This document shows positions 1 through 11,139 of a stretch of DNA of 64,000 nucleotides, piece after piece. This DNA comes from Ascochyta rabiei. Taxonomy: Eukaryota; Ascomycota; Dothideomycetes; Pleosporales; Didymellaceae. Position 1 is the stretch's first letter. Each line of letters opens with the position of its first letter. The position numbers and the translations under genes are program-made. The notes beneath the pieces were generated by a model. The model did no database searches. It was not told the origin of the DNA and saw nothing but the letters and a program-made list of their open reading frames with translations. The DNA lies in contig NC_082424.1 of assembly GCF_004011695.2 (NCBI RefSeq), forward strand, positions 248,001-312,000, in the 5' to 3' direction.

Positions 1-162
1 GACCATCGACCATTGACCACCGACACCCACCGACACCCCCCTCGTCGTTTTTACCTACAACAAGTTCATCCACGCCGACTGGACGCATTTCCCACCCGCC
101 TAAGATGAACGACGCTCTGCGGTTCAATTTCGATCAGGCCATCGAGGAACCGTTGAACTGGA

Positions 163-199
163 ATACAAATACAAATACACACACACACACACACACATA
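163..199. repeat. Microsatellite, ACAAAT then CA repeats
   Basis: Short ACAAAT-type units run into about ten consecutive CA dinucleotides. It is a simple-sequence tract with no coding signal. Confidence 0.9.
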
Positions 200-404
200 C
201 ATAACCGTGGAGAGGTAGAGGTAGCGGTCTGAAGGGCGAGATGGACGGGAAGCATAGACCCACTACCGCTCCGAGGCATCTGTGAGTGCGCGTCTAAGAT
301 TAGGTTTTAGGGCGATCTTGGTTTGGAGCCCCTGGCTCCACTGTTGCGTCTCCATCTGGAATGGGATTGGGCGAGTTGAAAGTGCGAGGCGTTGAACTTC
401 AAAA

Positions 405-425
405 GGGGGGGGGGGGGGGGGGGGG
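405..425. repeat. Homopolymer G tract (21 G)
   Basis: Twenty-one uninterrupted G residues follow AAAA and precede TTAATG. The length is prone to replication slippage and sequencing error, so the exact count should not be trusted. Confidence 0.9.
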
Positions 426-701
426 TTAATGGGGAATGGCCGAGATTGTGAGTTTTGAGATGAAAGGGTGATGCGATCAGAGGTCGTGCCAAACTACGGT
501 AGATTTACAAGCTACGAATGGGTACAAAGAGAGAGACGCCAGACTGCCTTCTATGCATGATTCCATCCTGTTCTTGCGTTGCAATGCAATGCAATGCCAT
601 GTCGTGAGGCCGTTAAAGAACAATGCACCCGTAAATGCCCAAAGAAACATTGCTAACAAATCTTGCAACCTATGCACCTGACATGCCCTGCAACGAGCTG
701 T

Positions 702-3700
702 CTATGAAAGATGGAACGCGCCCTGGCCCTCCTTGACTGCAACGCTCAGCTTCTCGCGCAGCATGTCCAAGGTGCTGTAGTCTGGCATCTTGAGGTAATT
801 GACGCACGTCATGACCGATGGGAGGTAATCGTCGGATGTGTACGGTGGTTCGGCTGGCTTGCACACAACGGTGAACATGGGCGTGAGACTCTTGAAGCCT
901 GTGCCTTGTCAGTGGGTTTCTTTCAGTACGGGCAAACGCGCTTACCTCCGATAGGGAGTTTCGGACTACCAGTAATGAACTGCAAGAATTCTCGGCGTTC
1001 TTCTGGCGTGTATTGGCTCATGGTTTGAAGTAGGTTGCGGACGCTCTTGCTGTCGAGGTTGAAGCCATGGTCGGCCTTGATTGAGTCCATGAGGGCTGAT
1101 TTAGAGTTAGCTCAGTCGCTTCCAAGAACGTGAGGCACTTACTCTCGAGTGACCAATCCTCGTCGTTCCTGCCGAACAGCATGACAAGCTCGTCTGGGGT
1201 GAAAGCTCTGAGCGCGGAGTAGGGGAACACCTCTGTAAAGCCAGCGCTGAAAGCATCAATTTGGCGCTTCACTCCTGAACCTAGGGTAAAGTCGAGAACC
1301 TTCTCAACATACAGACCAACATTTTCGATTGTCACTGTTGTCTGCGCGCCATCCTCGATCAGCTCGATGGCTGGGTAGCCCGGCAATGTGAAGTCGAGTG
1401 CCAGGTCGTCGACAGCGCAGTCCTGGAAGCGGATGCTCTGTGCAGCATCAAGTTTCTGTGCATCAGTCTTGCTCTGGTCGACATCGATTTGCTTCTTGGC
1501 ATCTGCAAACTTCTTCAACAGCATTAGGGACTTGGCAAGATCTTCGTCGACGGTCCTAATGGTCGCGAGCGAAGGTGTGATGACTGTGCTACTGCTGTCG
1601 CTGAGACGGAACAGTGTAGGGTTGAAAGACACGTCAATGATGCGTGAGTCTAGCATTGATCGCGCAACAAACTTCCCAAGAACCTTGAACATCTCAAGCT
1701 TCTTCTCGCCGTCCTCCGAGGCCGCTTGTTGTGCGCTCATTGGCGCAGGGAACAGGCCTCGCTTGCCAAATGCGTACTCATCCGTGCCGTTCGAGTCGTT
1801 TTCTCTCCAGATCTTGAGTTTCTTCTTCGAGAACTCCCGAGAGACGGTCGAGTAGAACTCCAAGGTTGGGCCCAAGCCAGTGCCAACTTCCTCAAAGTAC
1901 TCAACTTCCAAGACGCTGGGGGAGTGTCCGTAGAGTTGCATGACCTTCATAGCAGACTCAAGGATCCTAGATCGCGAAATCCTGACCTTCTGTCGCTGAA
2001 GCCTGCCAAGGAAGGGGCGTTCATCTCGATGGCGATCGTTTCGTGTGTCGTTCGTAGTCTGCGTGTTTTGCCAGCGCGTCATGCATCGAGAATACCCGAA
2101 AGAGGTGGACTGAACGAAGAGATGACGCGACTCGAAGGGGAAGAGGAAGGGATAGAAGCGAGCCAGGTCCTCACTCCAGCTTGGGAGGCAGTTGCTTGCT
2201 ACGATCAATGGCTCTTCGAGTTGACGGTTGAGCTTCGCTGTGAGCTTAGTGTTGACGAACTGCGAAAGTGGCTCAGCATTCAGTTTGATCTGGTCCTTGT
2301 TGTCGGAGAGGACGTCGTCAAGATGTGAGTTCAGGCCGTGGAGCAGGTTGAGTAGACGAAGAATGCCGGACGTGACGGGGTGGTTATCCAACGATGCGGG
2401 CATGGTCTGGCTCTCGGCCTTCGACTCTGGTGGTGGAGTCTGCGACGATGCCTCGCCTGGAGGTGGACCCGCAACGCGCTTGAACTTGATGGTATGGACA
2501 GCATTCCATACTGTGCGCTGAGACACGTCCGATGCTTGTGCTTGGTTGAAGTGGACAACACGGTAGATTGTTGTCTCGCTTGAGATGGGTTGGTCATTTA
2601 CACTGAACTCGATGTGCCAGTCTTGCGGCGTTGACTGCACTGCAGCAGCATATGACAGTGCCGATGAGGCAGCACCAAGGCTCTGTCGCATAGCAGAGTT
2701 CTGTAACAGCGCAGTCAGGCGTGAAGCCGGAGTGCTCAACCGGTCCGAGGGTTTCGTCGATGGCGTACCCGGGATCGGCGTGGCAATCCTGGTGCCGTCT
2801 TCTTTCCGAGCCGTAGCCTTACCGGTCGATGCTACCTCAACACTGACCGCGGACGGGTCTGGCTCCTCCTCCTCGTCGTCAAGTGCACCCTCAAGTTCAT
2901 TCTCGAGTTCCTCTTCGAGCTCATCGACAATGGCATTTAGTGCAGCATTCTCGCCCATCGAATCCCGGTCGGACAAGCGTTCTTCATCTGCACATTCGAG
3001 CGGGTCTTGGCTGCTGTTTGAATGAGCCTTGGCTGGAGCGGATGGTGGTGGTGGCGGAGGGGGAGGTTGTGTTTGTTGACGACGGCTCGAGCGACGCGTC
3101 TTCCCCTGCGACGCAGAGCTAGGACCAGCTTCAGAGTCTTCGTTTGACCTCAGCTTCGATTTCGATGTCTTCTTCGAAGGTCGACTGGTGGTCTCGCTGG
3201 GCGTCTCTGGGGGCGGAGGCGCACGTCCTTCTGCGAGAGCTTGGGCATATGCGGCAAATTGATCCCGCGTCCTGCTTCCTCGCGGTCGCTCAGTAGCGAC
3301 ATGCATGCGTGGTCGAAGGTAGTCATCCAACGCCTTGAACGTAGCAATGGCGTGGATAGATACCATGATGTTACGATACGCCTTGGGAATGCCAGAGTCG
3401 TCTTCTGCGACGAGCTTCAACCGAAGCTGCTTGGCCAACATGTTTGCTGCGCTGCCACGGCCGTCGTACGAATTTTGGTGTACTGTGATCACCTCGAAGT
3501 GCTCCGACCTACTTAGAAGGTCTTGAAGCTTGTTCACCAGCACGCTGAATGGTGTCGCTGGAGACGCACTGCTAGCAGTCTTGATCTTATTGTTGCTGCT
3601 GGTACCCATGAAAGCTTCGAGGAACAACGATCGTGGATCTACGCCGTTCTTGGAGATGTTATTCGAGAACAGATCCAGCAGTGCGTCTACGATCTTGGAA

Positions 3701-6438
3701 GACTTCAATTCGTAGCTTGTGATGCTTTCCAGGGCATCGCCTTGGAAATATGTTGCCAGTCGCGTGAAAAGCTCTGCGCAGGTGTCTGTGCTACCCTGCG
3801 ATGTGCACTCTTTGAGATTCTTGGCAAGAGACTTCAAGTCCTCCAGGACTGCGGACGCTTTATCTCGGATGGGCTTGTCGCTGTCTTTCTCGTGGACGTC
3901 AATGAACTTCTTTGCCCGCATCGTGATGATGTCGTCGATGTTGGGAAGGGGCAGAGAGTTTTGGTCAGAAGAAGATGACGAGTCGGAAGCCTCGTCATCG
4001 TCTTGATCCTCGCCGTTCTCGTTGTGCTCCTCGTCTCCATCATCCTCATCATTGTTTTCTTCCGAGTGCGCCTCTACTTCCATTAGGTCGGCGACGCCTG
4101 GGCCTGCAGCTTGATCTTCTGTGGGTGCCGTGGTGGTGTTGGATTCTTCGACTACTTCGATGTCTGTTGTGGGCTTGGAGTCTTTGGTACAACCTTCCAA
4201 GGCCTTGCTCGGGCGGTTGGCTAGGATGGAAATTTCTGCGATGACACCCTCGCGGTAGAACTGATACCGATAGATGGATCCCAGACGCTTGAGAAGCAGC
4301 TCAGCTGCTTGAAGCGCGTAAGTGACTAACGTGGGGTGGTCTTGTTGCGAGAAAATGGACGCTAGGAATGAGGCATAAGGCACAGCGCGCAGTGCTTCCT
4401 CGAGAAATTCGGTGTCGAGGTTTGACAACATCTTCAGTTGTGCAGTGAGCACCTTCTGCCGCACGTTCAGATTTACTGTGCTTGAATACGCGTCTGTCAG
4501 AGTGGGAAGCAGAATGACTGCGAAGCGCTTAACTTCAGTCTTGCATTCCTCAAAAAGCTCCACGCGCTTCTCGTTTCCGGTCTTCTTGCTCTCCGACAAG
4601 GGCGGCTGGTCACGCCCGGGATAGCCAGCGTCGAACAGAGCTTCGAGATACGAGAGCCCGTCGTTGGTAACGTCGGGCAACAACTCGCAGATGACGTTGA
4701 GCGTTTCAAACACCTGGTCCTTGGGTCGGTGAATCAGCGCCTGCATGATGACAACAGAGTCAATCTTGTTTGCAACATCTCCTGTCCCGCTGGGTGGAGA
4801 TACGCCTGTCAGGATCTGATACAAAGTGTCGACCACATTCATCTTGAGCAGCTCAGCAGACAAGCTCGGGCTTGCTTTGGCTGTGTAGGCAAGGACCTGC
4901 AAGAACATGGTGTGGATGTGCGGCCCAATGAGGTTCGTGGTGCCGGGCAGCAAAAGTGCCAGAATGGCCTTCAGCAGCCCCGGGCTGACCAGCTCCTCAA
5001 GTTTGTCCTCCTGATGTCTGAAGCTCTGCACGATGCGCGAGACACAGATGCACCCCTGCTCGACGACCTTCTGGTCACTGTTGTTCAGGATGTTTTCCAA
5101 GATGGGCATGACGTCGCGGACGGTGGGGAACGAGTCCTCGGGGATGTTGCGACAGCAGTTGGCAGCTGTGGTGACCGCTGTGCGCTGTGTGCTTGTTGCG
5201 AAGAAATCGAGAAATGTCAGACAGGCCGTGAGACCGCCCTCTCGCACGATGGATGCTGGAAATTCAACCGAGATCTTCTCTAGTGTGCTCAGGCTTTGCT
5301 CGGCAAGGTCAATGAAGTCAATCTCGAGCAGCTTGGAGCACAGGACCGGCACTGCACCTCCATACACCACGTTGGCGGTTGCGGCGGGCAGAGCTTCCAT
5401 GAGATTGGCCAAGCACCGGCAGGCGAGCAACATGACCTCTGGGTTCTCCTCGCCGGTGAAGTCATTTGGCTGCATGAGCTTGACGAGTTCCTTTACGTAT
5501 GCGTCTGGCGAGAAGTGGCCGGCGAGTGTGTCTTCGGTAGCCATGAGCAGCACCTCGCACAGGTCTTGCAGCGCAATGAGCTGCAGAGAAATGTCAGGCG
5601 ACTTGAGCTGCTCCAAGATGCCGCGCAGGCGTTGTGCGTTGCCGGACATCAGTCCAGTGAGCTGCCGTAAGGCTGATAGGCTGTGGTGTGGGTTGCGGCC
5701 AAGGAAACCGCTCGCGAAGGGATCGTCGTCGTCGTCGTCGCCGTCGTCATCGTCGCCGTCGTCATCGTCGTTGTCGTCTTCGTCGTCGTCATCCTCGTCG
5801 TAGCGGGTGGCTGGGCCGTGGGCGTCGTCGCTCGTGTGTCCGTGGCCTGGACTCTGGGGCTCGTCGTCCGACTTGTGCTCGGAGGCATCGTCCATGTTTG
5901 TATCGTCGTCGGTCTTTGCCTTTCTTCTCGAGTTTCGGCGCGATGTGGAGGGAGAATCTGCGCCGTGTTCAGTAGGTGGCGAGGATGCTGGGTGAGGCGG
6001 CGAGCGATTACCTTGCGCAGAGCTCTTGCGGGCGCCCTTGGCACGACGTGAAGGCTTGTCGGCGGTGGGAGCGGTCGAGGGCCTGCTTGCAGTCAGCGTG
6101 GGCTCGTGGTGGGAGGCGGCTCGGCCGTACCCAGGTGACGACATGGCGGCCTTGCCCTTTGCCTTGTTGGGGCGGGTGGGAGCTGCAGCAGACGAGCTCT
6201 CGGGATTGAGCTTTGTGCGCTTGGCACGAGCAGTGCGCGCAGGCGGCGTCTCTTCTGGATGGGCGGGGGCGGGCTGCTCTGGGCCCGTGTCGGCGTCGGC
6301 GGCGGCGGCGACGGCGACGGACTTGCGCTTGCGAGTGGTGGCAGGCGGGGGGTGGGGAGGGGCGGGAGGGTTCGGCGGGATCTCGTTGGCGGAGCCTGGT
6401 GCGGGCCTCGCAGACGAGCGGGTGACTCTGGACGACAT
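702..6438 (-). CDS. ufd4: HECT-type E3 ubiquitin ligase, Ufd4/TRIP12 family
   Basis: This is predicted to attach ubiquitin to substrates of the ubiquitin-fusion/N-degron pathway through a thioester on a C-terminal HECT cysteine. The start is ATG at 6438, beginning MSSRVTRSS; the frame is open further upstream but only through a TTG. Introns at 1096-1142 and 899-945 give 1880 residues. The order is a basic, Ser/Pro-rich N-terminus, an acidic Asp-rich tract near residues 215-245, an armadillo-like helical region, a second acidic low-complexity zone, and a HECT domain ending [14 protein letters not shown] with the catalytic Cys at about 1847. The HECT segment reads through both junctions ([17 protein letters not shown], then [15 protein letters not shown]), which supports the splices. 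Length fits fungal Ufd4 (about 1500-1900). Confidence 0.93.
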
Positions 6439-6892
6439 GAGATTCTGAGTGTGATTGGGGTTGGGCTGCGTGGCTAGCAACTAGCAACTAGCACCTAGCA
6501 ACTCGATGAGGCTCGCGCAGGCTGTGGCTGTGGCTGTGGCGGCGGTGAGAGCGGCAAGCAGCGTGTGGGTTGCGGGAGGCAGCTCACTACTCGCAGCTCA
6601 CTACTCACAGCAAACAACAAACAGCAAACAGCAAAGAGCAAACAGCAAAGAGCAAAGAGCAATGCACGCGTGCCGTCGTAGCGGGCAGAGAGAGAGACGC
6701 CGGCTGTGTTGCGGGCGTCGACAAACGAGCGAAATGGAATCGTACCTGCTGTGGCGCTGCTGGTCGGGGCTTTCACGAGGACGTTCCATAGGTCGCCATG
6801 GGCGGATCTGCTCGAGCGAGTGCGGTGAAACGGAGCAGCTCTGGCCGCACGCGCAGTGAAGAGCAGCTGCAGGATGGGTGGCGGTGCTTGGA

Positions 6893-6966
6893 GGCAGGCA
6901 GGCAGGCAGGCAAGTAGGCAGGTAGGCAGGCAGGCGGGCAGACAGGCAGACGGGCAGGCAAGCAAG
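6893..6966. repeat. GCAGGCAG-type tetranucleotide tract
   Basis: Degenerate GCAG/GCAA/GTAG tetranucleotides are repeated about 18 times. It is a simple sequence with no coding signal. Confidence 0.85.
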
Positions 6967-7007
6967 CGAGTGTGATGCTCGGCACAGTACTGCAAGCGTG
7001 TAGAAAT

Positions 7008-7096
7008 GCTGGAGCGGGTGCTGGAGCTGGAGCGGGTGCTGGTGCTGGTGCTGGTGCTGGTGCTGGTGCTGGTCCTGGTGCTGGTGCTGGTGCTGG
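7008..7096. repeat. GGTGCT hexanucleotide tract
   Basis: About fourteen near-perfect copies of a GCTGGT hexamer lie in the promoter side of the ligase gene. The minus-strand frame across it reads as a Ser-Thr repeat, which is a by-product. Confidence 0.85.
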
Positions 7097-7639
7097 ATGC
7101 GCTTGGGACAGATGGAATCTGGTAGCGTTGCGGCCGTGACATATCGCAGCCGCTTAGCTTATCCTTATCGATACTCGATACTACAGAGCACGGGAGAGGC
7201 AGAGCACGACCAGCGCCAACGGCTTGGACTCTCTGCCGCACTGTCCGCCGTCTTTGGCTCTCGCGTTTCTTGACCTGTTGGTCTGTCCCTTCTGGCCACA
7301 TGCCATGGCAGACACATGGCCAGGCCAAATTCTGCCGTCGCCACGAAGAGAACAGAGATGCGCTCCTTCTGTGCCCAAGTCGACTATTCCTGCCGTTTCT
7401 GTCACCCAGCCTCAGCCTTGTCTCGCAGTGCAGTGCAGCGATTACACCGTCTATCACTGTAGGCGATCTTTATGAACAGACCTTTGTTAACGGATCTTCA
7501 TGAACAAGTCTTCGTGAACACCTCGTACTGTCTTCATCATAACATTGTGGTTTTCACCAACATGGTACTCTTTCCATCCTACTGCTTATTCCAGCTCACC
7601 AGACATTACAGTCACTGCAAGCCCATGAAACGCTGCTAG

Positions 7640-7945
7640 CTTCTAGGTGTACACTATACAGTATTTTATGACTCTAACTACACTACTAGGTATACAGCAT
7701 ACAGTATCTTATAACTCTAACTACACTACTAGGTGTACAGCATATAGTAAGTTATAACTCTAACTACACTACTAGGTGTACAGCATACAGTATCTTATAA
7801 CTCCAACTACACTACTAGTTGTACAGCATACAGTATCTTATGACTCCAACTACACTACTAGGTGTACAGCATACAGTATCTTATAACTCCAACTACACTA
7901 CTAGGTGTACAGTATACAGTATCCTATGACTCTAACGACACTAAC
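7640..7945. repeat. 43-bp tandem repeat, about 6.8 copies
   Basis: Units begin ACTCTAACTACACTACTAGG or ACTCCAAC at 7671, 7714, 7757, 7800, 7843 and 7886, each exactly 43 bp apart. A partial copy lies before and another after the array. Units differ by a few substitutions (TCT/TCC, GGTGT/GTTGT) without indels, so this is a true minisatellite. Confidence 0.95.
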
Positions 7946-8654
7946 ACTTAACCTGCCATGTCGCGGTCATGTGGGTTGGCCATGCCTGTCTCCCAGGTCA
8001 GGTCGAGTGAGAATCGCCTTCCGGCCGTGCGCTTTATGCTCTTTCAGGCGATTGTTGCTAACTATCATTATTTTAAATACTTATATTATTTGTATTTTCG
8101 TTTCAATTCCATCGTATTTCCATCTTCTCTTCCTTTTCACAAGCGATCATGCTCCCCGACTCATTGTCTGGATTTCTCAGCATCCCACGGATCTAATCGC
8201 AGGGCCGAAGCGCGGACGACTGCACTGCACACGAGTGGGGAGCATGGCGCAATTCGACGCACGTGAGCCGCGCTGTTTTGCTGCCGACGTGCGAGAAGGG
8301 GGCGCCGAGCTGCGGGAAATAGAGCCTTGTTGGCATTCTTGGCATTCCTGGCGAGCACTCGGATGCAGCAGAGGTTTCAGCTGCAGACGCACGATTCTGT
8401 GCAGGCGGGCGTGCGGACGGGCGTGCAGACGTCCTCCCCAGTCCAGGCGTTTCGTTGGCTCTAGCGCAGTTCGCAGCACGCGATCCGGCAATGCGGGTGG
8501 GGGCTCGCGTCTCGCGGGCTCGTCGTCTCGAACTCGAACGGACGGTCGCCTAGGTGCTCATCGGCAGCGGGCATGTCTCAACCGCAGCCTAGAGCTACAC
8601 CCAGCCTACAAAATGGAGCCCGCCCGCTTCCTTTTGCCCTGCCCTCCTCCTTTC

Positions 8655-8802
8655 AGCCTGCACTGTACACTTGATTTAGCCCTGCACGGTACACTTGATT
8701 CAGCCCTGCACTGTACACTTGATTCAGCCCTGCACTGTACACTTGATTCAGCCCTACACTGTACACTTGATTCAGCCCTACACTGTACACTTGATTCAGC
8801 GC
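8655..8802. repeat. 24-bp tandem repeat, about 6 copies
   Basis: The GTACACTTGATT core recurs at 8665, 8689, 8713, 8737, 8761 and 8785, a 24-bp spacing. The unit is a multiple of three, so open frames pass through it (LHCTLDSA repeats), but nothing flanking supports a protein. It ends about 420 bp upstream of the NMN adenylyltransferase start. Confidence 0.95.
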
Positions 8803-9221
8803 CCGTCTTCTGACCTATCTACGAAGTACTCCCCGCCAGCCATCGAAGCGTTGAATCTTGCCCCTCCACCCGAAATCGCCTAGTTCGCGTCCTACCTAGC
8901 CCAGCCGTCCAAGCCTGAATCACTGCCGGTGCCTTGCGGCCTGCATCCGAGCACGTCGACTCTTCTCTTGCACAGTAGGTATGTTGGCTCGAACCAATGT
9001 CCTTTCGCCGACCCCCACTGACTTTCTCCCTCAGACCCACTGCACGCTACACCACCACCACCACCACCACCACTACCACCGCACCAGCCACACTCGCTGC
9101 CCCACTCCGCTGCACCCGCGCCCTCTCACTACCTAGCCGGCGAACCTCGGACCGGAGGCTGACCCTCGTTATCCGCCCTCGGCCCTCCCCCCTCCCACAC
9201 CACACCGCCCACACCGCAGCC

Positions 9222-10159
9222 ATGACTTCACCAGCGAGCAGCGACATCGCCCTCGACGCTGGGCTCGAGCACACCAACACCGTCACGCTCGACAACTACA
9301 AATTCCCCAAAGAGAGGCTGAAGAAGGTGCTCTCCAACGACAACAAGCAGCCCATCGTCCTCGTGTCCTGCGGTTCCTTCTCGCCGCCCACTAACCTCCA
9401 CCTGCGCATGTTCGAGGAAGCCACCGACTACTGCCAGTTTGAGACGGACTTCGAGGTCGTGGGCGGCTTCTTCAGCCCCGTCGGCGACGCGTACAAGAAG
9501 GCTGGCCTGGCCTCGGCGCACCACCGCATCAGCATGACCAGGATCGCCGTCAACGACAGCTCCACCTGGATTGGCGTCGACCCCTGGGAGCCTCTGCACA
9601 AGGAGTACATGCCCACGGTAAAGGTCCTCGACCACTTCGACCACGAGCTGAACCAGGTCCTGGGAGGCATCGCGACGTCGACGGGCGAGAAGAAGAAGAT
9701 TCACGTGGCCCTCCTCGCGGGCGCCGACCTCATCCAGACCATGAGCACACCCGGCCTGTGGGCTCGTGAAGATCTGAGCAGGATTCTTGGCGTTTACGGC
9801 GCCTTCATCCTCGAGCGCAGCGGGACCGACATCGGTATGTTTGACTACTCCTCCACCCACGCCACGCCACGCAACCATGCTAACGCGCACCAGACGATGC
9901 GCTTGTCAGTCTCCAGCAGTGGAAAGAGAACATCCGCGTCATTCCTCAGCTCATCCAGAACGACGTCTCGTCTACCAAGATCCGCCTGTTCCGCAAGCGC
10001 GGCAAGAGCATTCGTTACTACATCCCGGACAAGGTCGTCGACTACATCTACGAGCACGGCCTGTACGCTTCGGACGACGAGAAGTCAAAGGCGGCCGAGA
10101 AGGGCAAGGAGAAGGCTTCTGACAGTGCAACCGACTCGTCTGCAGTGGCTTCCTCTTGA
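9222..10159 (+). CDS. nma1: Nicotinamide/nicotinate mononucleotide adenylyltransferase
   Basis: This enzyme joins ATP to NMN or NaMN to make NAD or deamido-NAD, the last shared step of NAD synthesis and salvage. Two exons (9222-9834 and 9894-10159, a 59-bp intron) give 292 residues. The nucleotidyltransferase motif GSFSPPTNLHLRMFE sits near residues 48-62, and the C-terminal SSTKIRLFRKRGKSIRYY motif matches the ISSTxxR loop of eukaryotic NMNATs. The ATG at 9222 is chosen because the earlier in-frame ATG at 8997 adds an Arg/Thr-rich leader with an ACC repeat that looks like 5' UTR. The tail is charged and low-complexity. Length fits the family (about 270-400). Confidence 0.95.
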
Positions 10160-10584
10160 GCGCTCACAACAAAACCGCAGCGAGCGACTCCAGGACGCCA
10201 GGCTGGTCACATGACAGCACTGGAGCCCCGCCCTGTGAACCTCTTCCGCCCAGGACTGCCGCGCCAATTCCAGCAACCTGACGTGTGCAGGGAATCGTGA
10301 CGTCATGCTGGAGCGGCAGTTGTGGGCGAGCAGCACATGACATGCATTTCTACAGCGAGCGCATCCGCCCGCGGACCTACCGGCGAGTAGGGGCGCATGG
10401 GGAACGCCATGCATGGCAGGCTTGTACAGGCTCTTTCAGGAGCGCTGCCTGCGCACGGGCTTTCGCTCTCATTCTCTTTTTATGATACCATACAGATGCC
10501 AGTGCATCGACAAACATTAACGACCACTTCTTTTTGGAATGGCTGTGCTGTGAGCTGCACGTGCATGTGCATGTGCACGTGACG

Positions 10585-10592
10585 TGACGTCA
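10585..10592. promoter_or_regulatory. CRE-like palindrome TGACGTCA
   Basis: A perfect TGACGTCA follows GTGCACGTGACG about 550 bp upstream of the glucanase start. bZIP factors of the ATF/CREB type bind this core. Function here is inference from a single 8-mer. Confidence 0.3.
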
Positions 10593-10994
10593 TACCAGAA
10601 TCTTGAATCCTGGCGGCGAAGCCGATCCTGAGGCATTGCTGATCTGCCGCCAGATGGGAAATGGGCAAGCAAGGCAGTAACAATATCAGAAGCGCCGAGA
10701 TCCAAGCCGCCGACGAGATCGACATCCCGGACTCGGTCTTGACCCAACTCATCCTTCTTGTCTCGCAGCCGCGAAGGGAGTCGTGCTACTGCCTTGGTTT
10801 CGCAGCATGTGCAAGCTGGACCCTGGGAGCATGGCGCACTCTGTTCACTCGTCCCAAGCTAAGCGCCGCGACAGCCACGTCGGTCAACAGCCATCACCAT
10901 AGCAACGAGCGCCTCAGCCGCCGTGCACCCTGCACCTTTGAGCCGCAGGGCCGCTGCACCGCATTGTACATATTCAATTCATCGTATCGTCATT

Positions 10995-11022
10995 TAGCTT
11001 TGCTTTGCTTTGCTTTGCTTTC
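10995..11022. repeat. TTTGC pentanucleotide repeat
   Basis: About five TTTGC units lie in the probable 5' UTR of the glucanase gene, making a pyrimidine-rich leader about 120 bp before the ATG. Confidence 0.8.
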
Positions 11023-11139
11023 CAGTGGTTTTCCTTTGTCCTCGTCTATTCTTACCCCGCGTGTGTCACACCCTCCCCCACCCGAGGTCATTTCACCCCC
11101 GCATTCCTCACCCCAGGGACACGACAGACCGCCGCATCC

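Larger units (their letters stand above)
1..701. other. Intergenic, downstream of the ubiquitin ligase gene
   Basis: No gene is supported. The stretch holds a CA microsatellite, a 21-base G run and a short GCAAT-type repetition near 572-600. It lies 3' of the minus-strand ligase gene, so part is probably its 3' UTR. Short open frames here are low-complexity products of the microsatellites. Confidence 0.6.
6439..9221. other. Divergent intergenic region rich in tandem repeats
   Basis: This 2.8-kb spacer separates the divergent ligase and NMN adenylyltransferase genes and should hold both promoters. It contains AACAGCAA-like repeats (about 6600-6660), GCAG and GGTGCT tracts, a 43-bp array and a 24-bp array. 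The open frames across it are Ser/Thr or Leu/His low-complexity products of these repeats, and I see no gene. Confidence 0.6.
10160..11139. other. Intergenic, promoter of the glucanase gene
   Basis: No gene is supported. The stretch contains a purine/pyrimidine-alternating TGCATGTGCACGTG tract with a CRE-like palindrome, and a TTTGC pentamer repeat just upstream of the glucanase start. The frames crossing it lack recognisable protein features. Confidence 0.5.

Noticed and set aside
1726..6051. Many long ORFs on the plus strand opposite the ubiquitin ligase
   Set aside because: They mirror the ligase codons (for example Val/Ser runs opposite poly-Asp) and carry no independent motifs.
6495..7457. 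320-codon minus-strand frame
   Set aside because: It is composed of Ser-Thr and Leu-Pro-Ala-Cys products of hexamer and tetramer repeats.
7640..8802. CRISPR-like array
   Set aside because: Units are directly tandem with no unique spacers, and the sequence is a fungal nuclear genome.
7905..8813. 302-codon plus-strand frame
   Set aside because: It begins in the 43-bp array and ends in the 24-bp array; there are no motifs and it has an odd Arg/Cys-rich composition.
8997..9221. 75-codon N-terminal extension of the NMN adenylyltransferase
   Set aside because: It is Arg/Thr-rich and contains an ACC microsatellite; the family starts near MTSPASS, so this is more likely 5' UTR, although a targeting extension cannot be fully excluded.
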